Source of the DNA: Piscinibacter gummiphilus
Lineage (GTDB): Bacteria; Pseudomonadota; Gammaproteobacteria; Burkholderiales; Burkholderiaceae_C
Length of the DNA stretch: 64,000 nucleotides
NCBI RefSeq assembly: GCF_002116905.1
Contig: NZ_CP015118.1
Span: 1,116,001-1,180,000 of the forward strand
Direction: 5' to 3'
Of this stretch, positions 17,344-27,300 are shown piece after piece (position 1 is the stretch's first letter; the number at the start of each line of letters is the position of its first letter). The notes under the pieces are model-generated. The model was not told the DNA's origin, did no database searches, and saw only the letters and a list, made by a program, of their open reading frames with translations. A program made the position numbers and the translations under genes.

Positions 17344-17639
17344 ACGACACGTTGACGCGCCTCGCCTGGGCGTTGCCGCTCGTGCTGGTGCTGGGCTGCG
17401 CGGCGGCCTGGCTGCTGCGCAGGTCGATGGACCGGCTCGGGGTGACCGCGACCCCGGCCGCCCCGATGAACCTTGTTCAGACGCTTGCGCTGTCCGACGG
17501 ACTCCGCGCGCACCTGATCGCCATCGGGCCGCGGAGCGTTCTGGTGGTGGAGGGGCCGTCGGCCCCGGTGATCCAGGTCCTGCCGGACCCACCGGCCCGC
17601 GCGCGCCGCGCCGCGCCCTGGGGCGGGGCCGGGGCATGA
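17340..17639 (+). CDS. fliO: FliO, export gate assembly protein
   Basis: A 99-residue bitopic membrane protein with a single helix at about residues 7-26 and a small cytoplasmic domain containing LVQTLALSDGLRAHLIAIGP, the FliO-type segment. FliO helps assemble the FliP ring. Its place between fliN and fliP is standard. Sequence conservation in this family is weak, so position carries much of the call. Confidence 0.8.
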   Translation: MNDTLTRLAWALPLVLVLGCAAAWLLRRSMDRLGVTATPAAPMNLVQTLALSDGLRAHLIAIGPRSVLVVEGPSAPVIQVLPDPPARARRAAPWGGAGA

Positions 17640-18376
17640 AGCGCTGGACGCCGATCGCAGGCCTGCTGATGGTCTGCCTGCTGCCCGCGCTCGCGTTCGC
17701 GGCGCCCGAGGGCGGGAACCTCGCCCAGGCGCGCGTGGATTCGGCGCAGATGGGTCCGCTCGTGCGCACGCTGGCCGGGCTCAGCCTGCTCAGCTTCATT
17801 CCCGCGGCGCTGATCGCGATGACGTCGTTCACGCGCATCATCGTCACGCTGTCCTTCCTGAGGCACGCCCTCGGCATGCCGGAGACGCCGCCGAACATCG
17901 TGCTGATCACGCTGGCGCTTTTCCTCACGTTCTTCACGATGCAGCCGGTGCTGGAGCAGAGCCACCGCGACGGCGTGGCACCCTTCCTCGACGGCCGCAT
18001 CGGCGTGCAGCAGGCCATGGACCGTGGCATCTCGCCGCTGCGCACCTTCATGCAGCGCCACGTGCGGCAGGAGGACTTGGCCGCGGTCGCGGAGATGGGC
18101 CGCGTCGAGCTGCCGGCCGACTCCGCTGCCGAAGTTCCGCTGCGCGTGCTCGTGCCCGCGTTCATGCTGTCCGAGCTTCGGGCCGCCTTCACGGCCGGCT
18201 TCGTGATCTTCCTGCCGTTCCTGCTGATCGACCTCGTGGTGGCGGCCGTGCTGATGGCGCTCGGCATGATGATGGTGCCGCCCGTGTCGATCTCGCTGCC
18301 GATGAAGGTGTTGCTCTTCGTGCTGATCGATGGCTGGACGCTGCTGATGCGCGCGATCGCCGGGGCGTACGCCTGA
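17636..18376 (+). CDS. fliP: FliP, export gate core subunit
   Basis: A 246-residue protein with a cleavable signal peptide (residues 1-22) and four membrane segments. Signature segments include FTRIIVTLSFLRHALGMPET and the C-terminal MMMVPPVSISLPMKVLLFVL. It is of normal length. FliP forms the pentameric core of the export gate. The start overlaps fliO and the stop precedes fliA by 12 bases. All three gate subunits (FliP, FliQ, FliR) are thus present, but at opposite ends of the operon. Confidence 0.95.
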   Translation: MKRWTPIAGLLMVCLLPALAFAAPEGGNLAQARVDSAQMGPLVRTLAGLSLLSFIPAALIAMTSFTRIIVTLSFLRHALGMPETPPNIVLITLALFLTFFTMQPVLEQSHRDGVAPFLDGRIGVQQAMDRGISPLRTFMQRHVRQEDLAAVAEMGRVELPADSAAEVPLRVLVPAFMLSELRAAFTAGFVIFLPFLLIDLVVAAVLMALGMMMVPPVSISLPMKVLLFVLIDGWTLLMRAIAGAYA

Positions 18377-18388
18377 CGGCCCACCGCG

Positions 18389-19117
18389 ATGGACGAGCCG
18401 GTCCCGACACCGCACGCCGAAGCGCCACCTTCCGGGGACTGGCTGCAGGACCGGAACGACCTCGTCGTCCGGCACCTGCCGCTCGTCCGGCTCATCGCCG
18501 CGCGGCTGTACCGCACGCGGTGGAGCAGCGCGGTGGGGTTCGACGAGTACGTGCAGCTCGGTTCGGTCGGTCTGGTCGAGGCCGCGAGCCGTTTCGATCC
18601 GGCGCGCGGCGCGGAGTTCAGCACCTTCGCCACCTGGCGGATCAGCGGTGCCATCCTGACCGGGCTCGTCAACAGCACGGAGCAGCACCAGCAGGCCGCG
18701 AGCCGCCGGCGGATGGTCGAGTCGCGGGTGGACCTGCTGATGGGCCCCGCCGAGGTCGACGCCACGGACTCCGTCGAGGCCGCGTTGAAACGCATCGCGG
18801 AGGCCGCGGTGGGCCTGGCCGTCGGCTTCATGCTGGACGGCACGGGCATGTACAGCGACGGCGAGGGGGCGGATCCGGTGGACGGCTACGCGAGTCTCGC
18901 GACGCGCCAGGCGCGCCGCCGGCTGCGTGCCACCGTCGACACGCTGCCCGAGCAGGAGCGCCGCGTGATCCGCGACCACTACCTCGCCCAGCAGCCGTTC
19001 AACGAGATCGCCGAGGCGATGGGACTTTCCAAGGGACGCATCTCGCAGATCCACAGCCGCGCCATCGAGCGGCTGCGCGAGGCGCTGCGCCGCGACCCCT
19101 CCACCTTCGAAGCCTGA
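18389..19117 (+). CDS. fliA: FliA, sigma-28 family RNA polymerase sigma factor
   Basis: A 242-residue FliA-type sigma factor. Region 2 reads VRHLPLVRLIAARLYRTRW followed by EYVQLGSVGLVEAASRFDPA and FSTFATWRISGAI. Region 4 reads LPEQERRVIRDHYLAQQPF, then the helix-turn-helix EIAEAMGLSKGRISQIHSRA. FliA recognises TAAA-N18-GATAA-like promoters. Exactly such an element lies upstream of the giant YD-repeat gene about 2.2 kb downstream. No FlgM anti-sigma gene is visible. Start ATG 18389, with an alternative none better. In flagella FliA directs late genes, so here its obvious late gene is the giant protein (inference). Confidence 0.92.
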   Translation: MDEPVPTPHAEAPPSGDWLQDRNDLVVRHLPLVRLIAARLYRTRWSSAVGFDEYVQLGSVGLVEAASRFDPARGAEFSTFATWRISGAILTGLVNSTEQHQQAASRRRMVESRVDLLMGPAEVDATDSVEAALKRIAEAAVGLAVGFMLDGTGMYSDGEGADPVDGYASLATRQARRRLRATVDTLPEQERRVIRDHYLAQQPFNEIAEAMGLSKGRISQIHSRAIERLREALRRDPSTFEA

Positions 19118-19165
19118 AGGACCGCTGATGCACACTCCATTTTCCAAGCCACAGGGTTCCCGACC

Positions 19166-20308
19166 ATGAGTCCGACGTCACCCGCCACCCCCGGCCGCCT
19201 CGAGCGGCTCGGCAACTTCCTGCAGCACGACCCCGACAACGCGACGCTGCTGCGCGACTACGCCGTCGAGGCCTCGCGCACCGGTGAACACCATGCCGCG
19301 GCGGCCGCGCTCGCGCGGCTCGCCGAGCGTGGCCAGGCCACGCTGGACGACCATCTGGCGTGGGCCCAGGCGCTCCGGCGCGACGGGCGCAACGACGAGG
19401 CGCTCCAGGTCCTCGGCGGCGCCGAACGCCGCTGGCCGGGCGATCCCTGGGTGGCGTACGAGACGGCCAGCTGCCATTTCGCCGATCGTGCGTTCGACCG
19501 CGCGTTCGACGCGCTGCGCGATCCGTCGCCGCAGGATCCGGCGGGGGCCGAGGTCGATGCGCTGCGCATCCGGCTGCTGCATCACCTCGGGCGGATGGAC
19601 GAGGCGGCGGCGATCGCGGACCGCTTCCAGGCCTCGCCCCATCCGGCGATCTCGCGCGCAGCCGTGCCGGTGTGGATGGACCTCGGGCGTTTCGACGAAG
19701 CCCTCGGCCATGCGCGTGCGCTCGCCGGCACGGTGCCCGAAGGTGAGACGCCCCCATACGAAGCCTGCGAGGCCCTGGCGTCGCAGGCGCTCGACCAGGG
19801 GGACCCCGCTGGTGCGCAGCCTTGGCTGCGGGCCGCGCTGTCGGTGCGGCGGGACGACGGCCGCGTCTGGGTGCTCGCGGGCCTGACGAGCCTCGCCATC
19901 GACGACACGGCGTCGGCGATCGACGCGTTCGAACGTGCGGTGGCGCTGATGCCGGGGCATGCGGGCAGCCACCTCGCCCTCGGCTGGGCCTTCCTCGCGA
20001 CGCAGCGGCTGCCGGAGGCCGGTGCCGCCTTCGCCGCGGGGGCCGATGCCGATCCGTCGTTCGCGGAGACCCATGGCAGCCTCGCGGTGCTGGCCGCGAT
20101 GCAGGGCCGCACGGCCGAGGCTCGTGAACTCATCCGCAAGGCGCAGCGGCTGGACCGCCAGTCCGCGTCGGCGCTGTGGGCCGCGCACCTGCTCGACGGT
20201 GGCGACGTGTCGCAGGTGAGCCGCCTCGCCGCGCGCGTGATCGGGCGCGCCCGCACGCAACGTCAATCCACCTCCCCCGATTCCTCCTCTGGCCGAAACC
20301 CATCATGA
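19166..20308 (+). CDS. TPR-repeat protein, candidate secretion chaperone or scaffold
   Basis: A 380-residue, soluble, all-helical protein without a signal peptide. Tetratricopeptide repeats run through most of its length, with typical units such as HLAWAQALRRDGRNDEALQVL and HLALGWAFLATQRLPEAGAAF. It has no catalytic motif. It is the first gene after fliA and is coupled to a second TPR gene by a four-base overlap. TPR proteins serve as chaperones in type III secretion (LcrH/SycD class) and as glycosyltransferase partners in flagellin modification. Its position between the sigma factor and the giant YD-repeat gene suggests a service role for that protein (inference). Confidence 0.75.
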   Translation: MSPTSPATPGRLERLGNFLQHDPDNATLLRDYAVEASRTGEHHAAAAALARLAERGQATLDDHLAWAQALRRDGRNDEALQVLGGAERRWPGDPWVAYETASCHFADRAFDRAFDALRDPSPQDPAGAEVDALRIRLLHHLGRMDEAAAIADRFQASPHPAISRAAVPVWMDLGRFDEALGHARALAGTVPEGETPPYEACEALASQALDQGDPAGAQPWLRAALSVRRDDGRVWVLAGLTSLAIDDTASAIDAFERAVALMPGHAGSHLALGWAFLATQRLPEAGAAFAAGADADPSFAETHGSLAVLAAMQGRTAEARELIRKAQRLDRQSASALWAAHLLDGGDVSQVSRLAARVIGRARTQRQSTSPDSSSGRNPS

Positions 20309-20937
20309 CCCCTGTGAACGCCCTGGACGCGCTGGACGCCGACGAACTCTTCATGCTGGGCCTGCAGGCCAGCACCTCGAACGACGCGGGGCAGGCGATC
20401 GGCTACCTCAAGCTCGCCCTGTCGCGCTCGCCCGACCATGCGCGGGCCCACTGGGCCATCGCCGCCGAGTACGCGGGACTCAAGATGATGGACCGCGCGG
20501 AGGTGCACTTCGCCCGCGCCGTCGAGCTGGACGACCAGCATCCCGTCGCCCGGTTCCAGTACGGCCTGCTGCTGCTGACCTCCGGCCGCCTCGGGGAGGC
20601 CGAAACGACCTGGGCACCGCTCGACGCGCTGGACGAGGCGCATCCGGTGCGGCTGTTCAAGTCGGGGCTGCTGCACATGGCGCGCGACGAGTTCGACGCG
20701 GCGCTCGTGAACCTGCGCCAGGCGATGTCGGATCCGGCCCTGGAGCCGGCGCTCGCGCGCGACGTGAAGATGGCCATCGACCAGATCGAGGCGGCGCGCG
20801 CCACGAACCCGCCGGCGGTGGATGCTGCGGCAGCGCCCGTGGGTGATCCAGTCCCGGCACCCGCGCCGGCCGCCGAGTCCGTCGAGAGCCACCTCGCGTT
20901 CTCGGCCTATCGCGGCGCGACGGACGCCAGCCACTGA
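20305..20937 (+). CDS. Second TPR-repeat protein
   Basis: A 210-residue soluble protein with about four TPR units (AIGYLKLALSRSPDHARAHW, AEVHFARAVELDDQHPVARF and similar) followed by a Pro/Ala-rich tail from about residue 170. The start ATG at 20305 overlaps the stop of the first TPR gene, so the two are co-translated. The size and TPR content resemble class II type III chaperones, which are about 150-170 residues, but no specific match can be claimed. It is a candidate chaperone for export of the neighbouring giant protein. Confidence 0.72.
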   Translation: MTPVNALDALDADELFMLGLQASTSNDAGQAIGYLKLALSRSPDHARAHWAIAAEYAGLKMMDRAEVHFARAVELDDQHPVARFQYGLLLLTSGRLGEAETTWAPLDALDEAHPVRLFKSGLLHMARDEFDAALVNLRQAMSDPALEPALARDVKMAIDQIEAARATNPPAVDAAAAPVGDPVPAPAPAAESVESHLAFSAYRGATDASH

Positions 20938-20939
20938 CC

Positions 20940-21311
20940 GTGGTCTCGCCCGTCGATCCCTCCGGCACGGTGGCCCGCCTGACGGCGCTGCTGCGCCGCC
21001 GTGCCGGCGTGGGTGGCCGGCCTGCCGCCGCGGCCTCGGCGACCGATGTGCCGGGCGAGGTCGAGGCCACGCTCGGCGAACGGCTGCGCGCGGTGTCCCG
21101 CGACCATCCTCGCCGAGACCACGCGATGGCGCGGATCCTGGTCGAGACCCTGCTCACCGAGGAGTTCGGTGCCCGGGTGATGAACGAGCCCGCGTTCCAG
21201 TCCACCGTGGACGACGTGCTGCAGGCGATGACCGCCTCGCCGTCGCTGGCGGCCGACCTGGCGCGTGTCACCGAAGCCCTGAGCACGGAGTCGTTCGGAC
21301 CTGATTTGTAA
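20940..21311 (+). CDS. Small helical protein of unknown function, last gene of the flagellar-type operon
   Basis: A 123-residue protein with a GTG start two bases after the preceding stop. Predicted secondary structure by eye is all-helical, with no signal peptide and no membrane segment. Its C-terminal half (about residues 57-115) contains AMARILVETLLTEEFGARVM and VDDVLQAMTASPSLAADLA. I do not recognise the family. As the last gene before the sigma-28 promoter of the giant gene it could be a chaperone or regulator specific to this system. No function is claimed. Confidence 0.65.
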   Translation: MVSPVDPSGTVARLTALLRRRAGVGGRPAAAASATDVPGEVEATLGERLRAVSRDHPRRDHAMARILVETLLTEEFGARVMNEPAFQSTVDDVLQAMTASPSLAADLARVTEALSTESFGPDL

Positions 21312-21328
21312 GTTGTTGTAACCGCCGC

Positions 21329-21355
21329 TAAACCGCTCGCGCGCCGTCTGGATAA
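21329..21355 (+). promoter_or_regulatory. Sigma-28 (FliA) type promoter of the giant YD-repeat gene
   Basis: The -35 element TAAA is at 21329-21332 and the -10 core GATAA at 21351-21355. They are separated by exactly 18 bases, the spacing in the enterobacterial consensus TAAAGTTT-N11-GCCGATAA. The expected transcription start falls near 21362, giving a leader of about 34 bases before the ATG at 21396. It is the only intergenic space between the FliA-containing operon and the giant gene. Confidence 0.72.
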
Positions 21356-21395
21356 CCAGGACAGGAAAGCAATCAGCGCACAGGGAGCGGAGAAC

Positions 21396-24300
21396 ATGGT
21401 CGCAGTGGTGAGCGGTGCGGGTCTGGGCCTGTCCAACACGTCGAAGGAACTGGCGGGGGCCGCGGGCCAGCTCGGGCAGTCGGCGTTCGGGCGGGCCGGC
21501 GAATCGGTCAGTGTCAACGCGGCCACCGGCAACCTGATCATCCAGAACCGCGACGAGTTCGTCGTCGGCGTGGGCGACGACTTCAACCTGATCCGCACGT
21601 ACAACAGCCTGGGCGGCTGGGATGGCGACAACGGGGACGGCTGGCGCGTCGGCTACTACCGCCGGGTCTCGGGCCTGACGGGCACGGTCAACACCGCGGG
21701 CAGCACCATCAAGCGCATTGACGCCGATGGGTTCGAGTCGACCTACACCTATTCGGGCGGGCGCTATGTCGGCAAGGACGGCAGTGGCGCGTTCGACTCG
21801 CTCACGTTCGCGTCCGGCAAGTGGACGTGGAAGGACGGGAATTCCGGCACGACGGAGACGTACGAGGAATCCCCGGCAGGCAGCGGTGCCTACCGCTTGA
21901 TGTCGGTGCGGGACGTCGAGGGCAACCAGACGATGCTGGGGTACGACGGCACCGGGCTCCTCATGATGATGATGGAGCTGCCTGCGGGCTCGCAGTCGAT
22001 GAGCAGCGCGCTTTCCTTCTCCTACGACAGCACGACGAAGCGCCTGATGGCGATCGCCGCGATGGCCCAGGACGCTTCGGGCGAAGCGTCTCGCATGCGC
22101 ACGGTGTACGGGTACGACAGCAACGGTCGTCTGTCGTCCGTGACGACCATCCTCAACCCGGAGGACATGGACGCGTTCGACGGGCGCTCGTACCGGGTGG
22201 ACTACGGCTACGACGCGTCAGGCCGTGTCACGTCCATCAAGCAGACCGACGGCACGGTGCTGACCATCGCGTACGACGCGTCGGGACGTGTGTCGCGGTA
22301 CGCCGACGCGCTCGGCAACGGCTCGACCTTCACCTACGACACCGCGGCACGCACGACCACCATCGTCGACGCCAACAACCAGTCGACCGTGCTCAAGTAC
22401 GACGCGGCACAGCGCCTGACCGAGGTGTCGGGCGCCGCCGCGGGCGGCAACGGCTACAAGCAGGTGCTGGCCTACGACGCCGACGGCAACCTCACGTCCG
22501 TGACCAACCCGGCGAACGAACAGACCGTGTCGGCCTACGACACCAACGGCAACCTGGTGCGGACCACGGACGCGGCGGGCAACGTGGTCGAGTTCGCGTA
22601 CGACGCGGCGAACCACCTGGTGGCGCAGACCTCGTACACGGTGGCCGATCCCGATGGCGCGGCGGGTCCGGCACTGCCCGGCGGCGCGCTCAAGACGCAG
22701 TACCTGTACGAGTCGACCTCGACGAACCGGCTGCGCTTCACCATCAGCCCCGAAGGCCGCGTGACGGAACACCGGTACAACACGAAAGGTCAGCGCACCT
22801 CGAGCACGACGTACACGACAGCGACCTACACGGCCAAGCCGTCCCCGGTGCTGGCCGACCTCACCACGTGGGCGGGCGCACTGACCGTGACGGACCGCGC
22901 CGAGGCGCAGCAGCGGGAGTACACGTACGACGTGCTGGGCCAGCTGTCTTCATCGAAGACCTACGCGACCGCGAGCGTGAATGGCAGCACGGTGACCTAC
23001 GGCACGGTGTCGGAGCAGCGCTACGTGTACGACGCCTTCGGCCGCCTGCTGCAGTCGATCGACGCGACCGGCGGCACCACCGCCTACGCCTACGACGGCA
23101 TGGACCGGGTCACCTTCGTCCAGGATGCCCGGGGGCGTGTCACGACGTACAACTACGACGACGCGGGTGGCCGCATCGTCGTGCGCAATCCGGCGGACAA
23201 CAGCGACGAGATCTCCGTCTACGACAAGGCCGGGCAGCTGGTCGCCAAGTCGTCCGGCACCAGCCTGCTGCCGGTGAGCTCCCGCCAATTCATCCAGGCG
23301 GGTTCGGCCGACTGGAGCGGCTACCAGGTTCCGGGCACGGGCCTCACGTTCTCGTCGTCCACCGGGGCGGTGCTCTCCACAGGCAATGCGGCAGCCACGG
23401 AGATCCGATCCATCACCGGCTCGCGCGTCTACCGTTTCGACAGCGGCATGGTGTTCTCGGCCAAGGTGTCGATGCCGGCACTGGCTGTGGGCCAGTCCTT
23501 CACGGTCGGCGCCGGGAACGCCACCGGCGCGCGCTATCACCGCGCGTTGGTCCGCGACGGCCAACTCTTCGTGCAGTTCTTCGAGAACGGCGAAGCGAAG
23601 GAGCTCCAGCTCTCCACCGCCGGCAAGCCGTTGCAGGCCGGTGTCACCTACCAGGTCGATGTCGAGACCGGCGACTTCGGTTCGGTGCTGTACGTCCACA
23701 CCGGCGATCGCTCGACGGGCTTCGTGCACCGGGCCTCCGCCACAGACTGGGGTACCGCTCGCGCGGAGATCACGGCGCAGGATGCGCCGGGACTTGCCGT
23801 ACAGCAGCTGCAGATCCAGTCGCTCTCGGAGCTCCGCCACGGCGGCGATGGTTCGGTGCTGTTGGACCAGGATTTCCGGTTGAGCCCCCTCGGCTTCTCC
23901 GGCTGGCCGGAGGAGGAGGGGCTGTTCTCCGCCGGTCTCAATGGCGTGGAAGTGCACTCGCAGGTGGCGGGGCTCTCCAATGCCGAGCACACCGTGACCG
24001 GCGACGCCATCCACCCGGTGACGAGCGGGTTCGGCGTCGTCTCCCGCTTCGAGATCACCACGGGCGTTGCGGCCGCGGGCCGCAACCTGCGCGTGGGTGT
24101 CGCGAGCACCGGCACGGGAACGGCCGCGCGCGCGCTGTCGGCCCGTTTCATCGACGGCGACCTCTACGCCGAATACCGCGACGCGGCCACGGGCAACTGG
24201 GTGCGCGTGAAGCTTTCGTCCGCCGGCAAGATGGTCGCCGACGGCCAGGCGTACGTGGTCGAGGTGCGCGCACTGGCCACCGGCGGCGCCCAGCTGTCGG

Positions 24301-27300
24301 TGTACCGCCAGGGCACCAGCGCGGCCGATCCGTCCGCGTTCAGCTACCAGATCGCCCAGCCGGTCTGGCCGGACCAGCGCGGCTTCATCACGGCGTTCGG
24401 TGACGCCGCGTCGCCGAGCACGATCACCACCATCAACCGGGTGCAGGAGGTGCAGGTCGTCGGCGCACCCGCGGCCGCGCTGCGCTCGAACTTCGCCTAC
24501 GACAAGCTCGGACGCCTGCGGGCCGTCGTGGACGGCAACGGCCAGCGCAGCCATGTGCTCTACGACGCGGCCGGCCGCAAGGTCGCCGACATCGATGCGG
24601 TGGGGCGCTTCACCGAATACGTCTACGACGCCGCCGGCCGCCTCGTTCAGTCGGTCACCTACGCGACGCTCGTGGGCTCGACGCAGCTCGCCTCGCTGAC
24701 CGACACCGCGGGGAACCCGGTGGACGTGGCGCTGTCTTCCGTGCGGCCGGCGCCGAAGGCCGCCGACGACCGCATCGTCACGCGCTACTACGACAAGGCC
24801 GGACGACTGCAGGGCACGCAGGACGGGCTGGGCTACCTGACCGAGAACGTGTACGACGGCGCAGGCCGCGTGCTCTCCACCATCGCCTATTCGAAGACCT
24901 CGGCGGTCGTGCGCATCGACACCAGCACGTCGAACCTCACGGCCACCCCGCCGGCGATGACGCGGCCCACGTCCGATGCGGTGAACGACCGCACGTCGCG
25001 CCTGTTCTACAGCGCCGACGGCCTGCTGCAGGGCACGCTGGACGCGGACGGCTACCTCGTCACGTACGAGTACGACGCGGCAGGCCGCAAGATCTCGGAG
25101 ACGCGCTACGCCGAAGCGACCGAGGCCGCGAAGCGCACGGGCGACCTCTCGGCCATGCTGCCGACGAAGCGTCCCGGCGACCGCCGTTCGTTCTTGTTCT
25201 ACGACAACGCGGGTCTCATCAGCGGCGGCATCGATGCCGACGGCTACCTGACCACCTACGGCTACGACGCGGCCGGCCGTGTGACCACGACCACCCGCTA
25301 CCTCTCGACCGCACGCCTGCTGGTGACTGCCGGTGCGAACAACACCGGCATCCACCTCGCGCGAGCCGGGCTCACGCTCGCCTCGGTGATGCCCACGCTC
25401 ACGACGAACGTCGTGACCACCCGCACCTACAACGCCGCTGGTGAACTCGTCCGCGAGGCCACGCCCGACGGGGCCGTGTCCCGTTTCGAGTACGACAGTA
25501 ACGGTCGCCTGGTGGCGAGCTACCGCGGCCTCGAGGCTTCGCCTCGGGTCACCCGCGCGGAGTACGACGGCGCGGGCCAGCTGACCGCGGAGATCGACGG
25601 CCTGGGCAACCGGACCGTCCACGCCTACGACACCGCCGGACGCCGCATCAGCACGACCGACGCCCGCGGCAGCAAGACCTTCTTCTACTACGACGCCTCG
25701 GGCCTGCTGCGCTACAGCATCCTGCAGACCGCGCTCGGCGGCGAGGTCACCGCGCGCACCTACAACGAGCTGGGCCAGCTGCTCAAGCAGCCCATCGCCT
25801 ATGCGAACCGGCTGAGCGTGGCCGACACCGCGGCGCTGACCGGGGGGCTCGTCAACCCCACGCTGACCGCCAAGGTGCAGGCCCTGGCCGACGCCACGCG
25901 CGACGCCAACATCACCTACGCCTACAACCGCCGTGGCGAACTGGTGACCGAGACGGACACCAGCGGCAACCGCACGTTCCACGAGTACACCGCCTTCGGC
26001 CAGCGCTCGCTCACCCTCGTGGAGCTGGGTTCGAGCAAGACGAACCAGACCGACTGGCGCTACGACCGCCGTGGCAACGTGGTGCGCGAGACCGTCGACC
26101 CGACACTGCTGAACCTCTACACGCTGCGCGAGTACGACGCGTTCGGACGCGAGGTCATGCGCCAGGACCAGACCGGCAACCGCACGACGACGCGGTACCT
26201 GCTCAACGACGGTGTGACCGACAGCGGACGCAAGGTGGTGGTGACCGATGCGGCGCTGGTGGGGCGCACGGTGGTCTACGACGCGCTGGACCGCACGATC
26301 CGCAGCATCGACGGCCTGGGCAACGCCACGACGTACGTGCACGACACCGCCGGCCGGAAGATGACGATGACGACCGCCGAGGGCGTGCGCACCGTGACCG
26401 AGTCCACCGCGGCGGGCGAGGTGTGGAAGTTCACCGACGGCAACGGCAACGTGCTGGAGTACTTCTACGATGCCAACGGCCGTGTGGTCCAGGTCAAGGA
26501 CGCGCTGGACGGCATCGCGCAGAACACCTACGACGTGGCGGGCAACCTCGTCAAGACGGTCACCGGGCTCAAGTTCAACGGCGCCATCGCGCCGGTGGAC
26601 GATGGCAGCGCCATCACCACGTCGTACACGTTCGACGCGGCCAACCGCGTGCTCACGAAGGTCGTCGATTCCGGCACCGGTGGCCTGAAGCTCACGTCCA
26701 CCTACGAGTACGACGGCCGCGGCCGCCAGGTGCGCGAGGTCGATCCCAACGGCACGGTCACCACGAAGACGTTCTCGCCGCGCGGCTACCTCAGCCAGGT
26801 GACCGTCGACGACGTGGCCGGCGGGCTGCAGCTCAAGACGACGTACAGCTACGACACGGCCGGCCGCGTGCTGACCGTGGCCGAAGGCAATGCGTCCACC
26901 GTGACGCGCACGACGAAGTACGTGTACGACGCCGCGGGCCGGCGCACGCAGGAGATCGTCGATCCCACGGGGCTCGACCTGCGGACGACGTACATGTACG
27001 ACGCCGCGGGGCGTGTCGTGCTGAAGCGCGACACGCTGGGCCACGGCACCCGCTATGTCTACGACACGCTGGGCCGGCTCGAGTACGAGGTCGACAGCAC
27101 CGGGGCGGTGACGCAGCACCTCTACGACGTGGAGGGCCACGAGACCGGCAAGCGCACCTATGCCAAGCGGCTCGCGGAGAACCATGCGGCGCGGGTGTGG
27201 TTCGAGCAGGGCACCAACAGCGACATCCACACGCTCCTGGGCACGTTCGACGCCGGTGACGTGGTCACGGCGACCGTCCGGTTCAAGGGGGACACGAACG

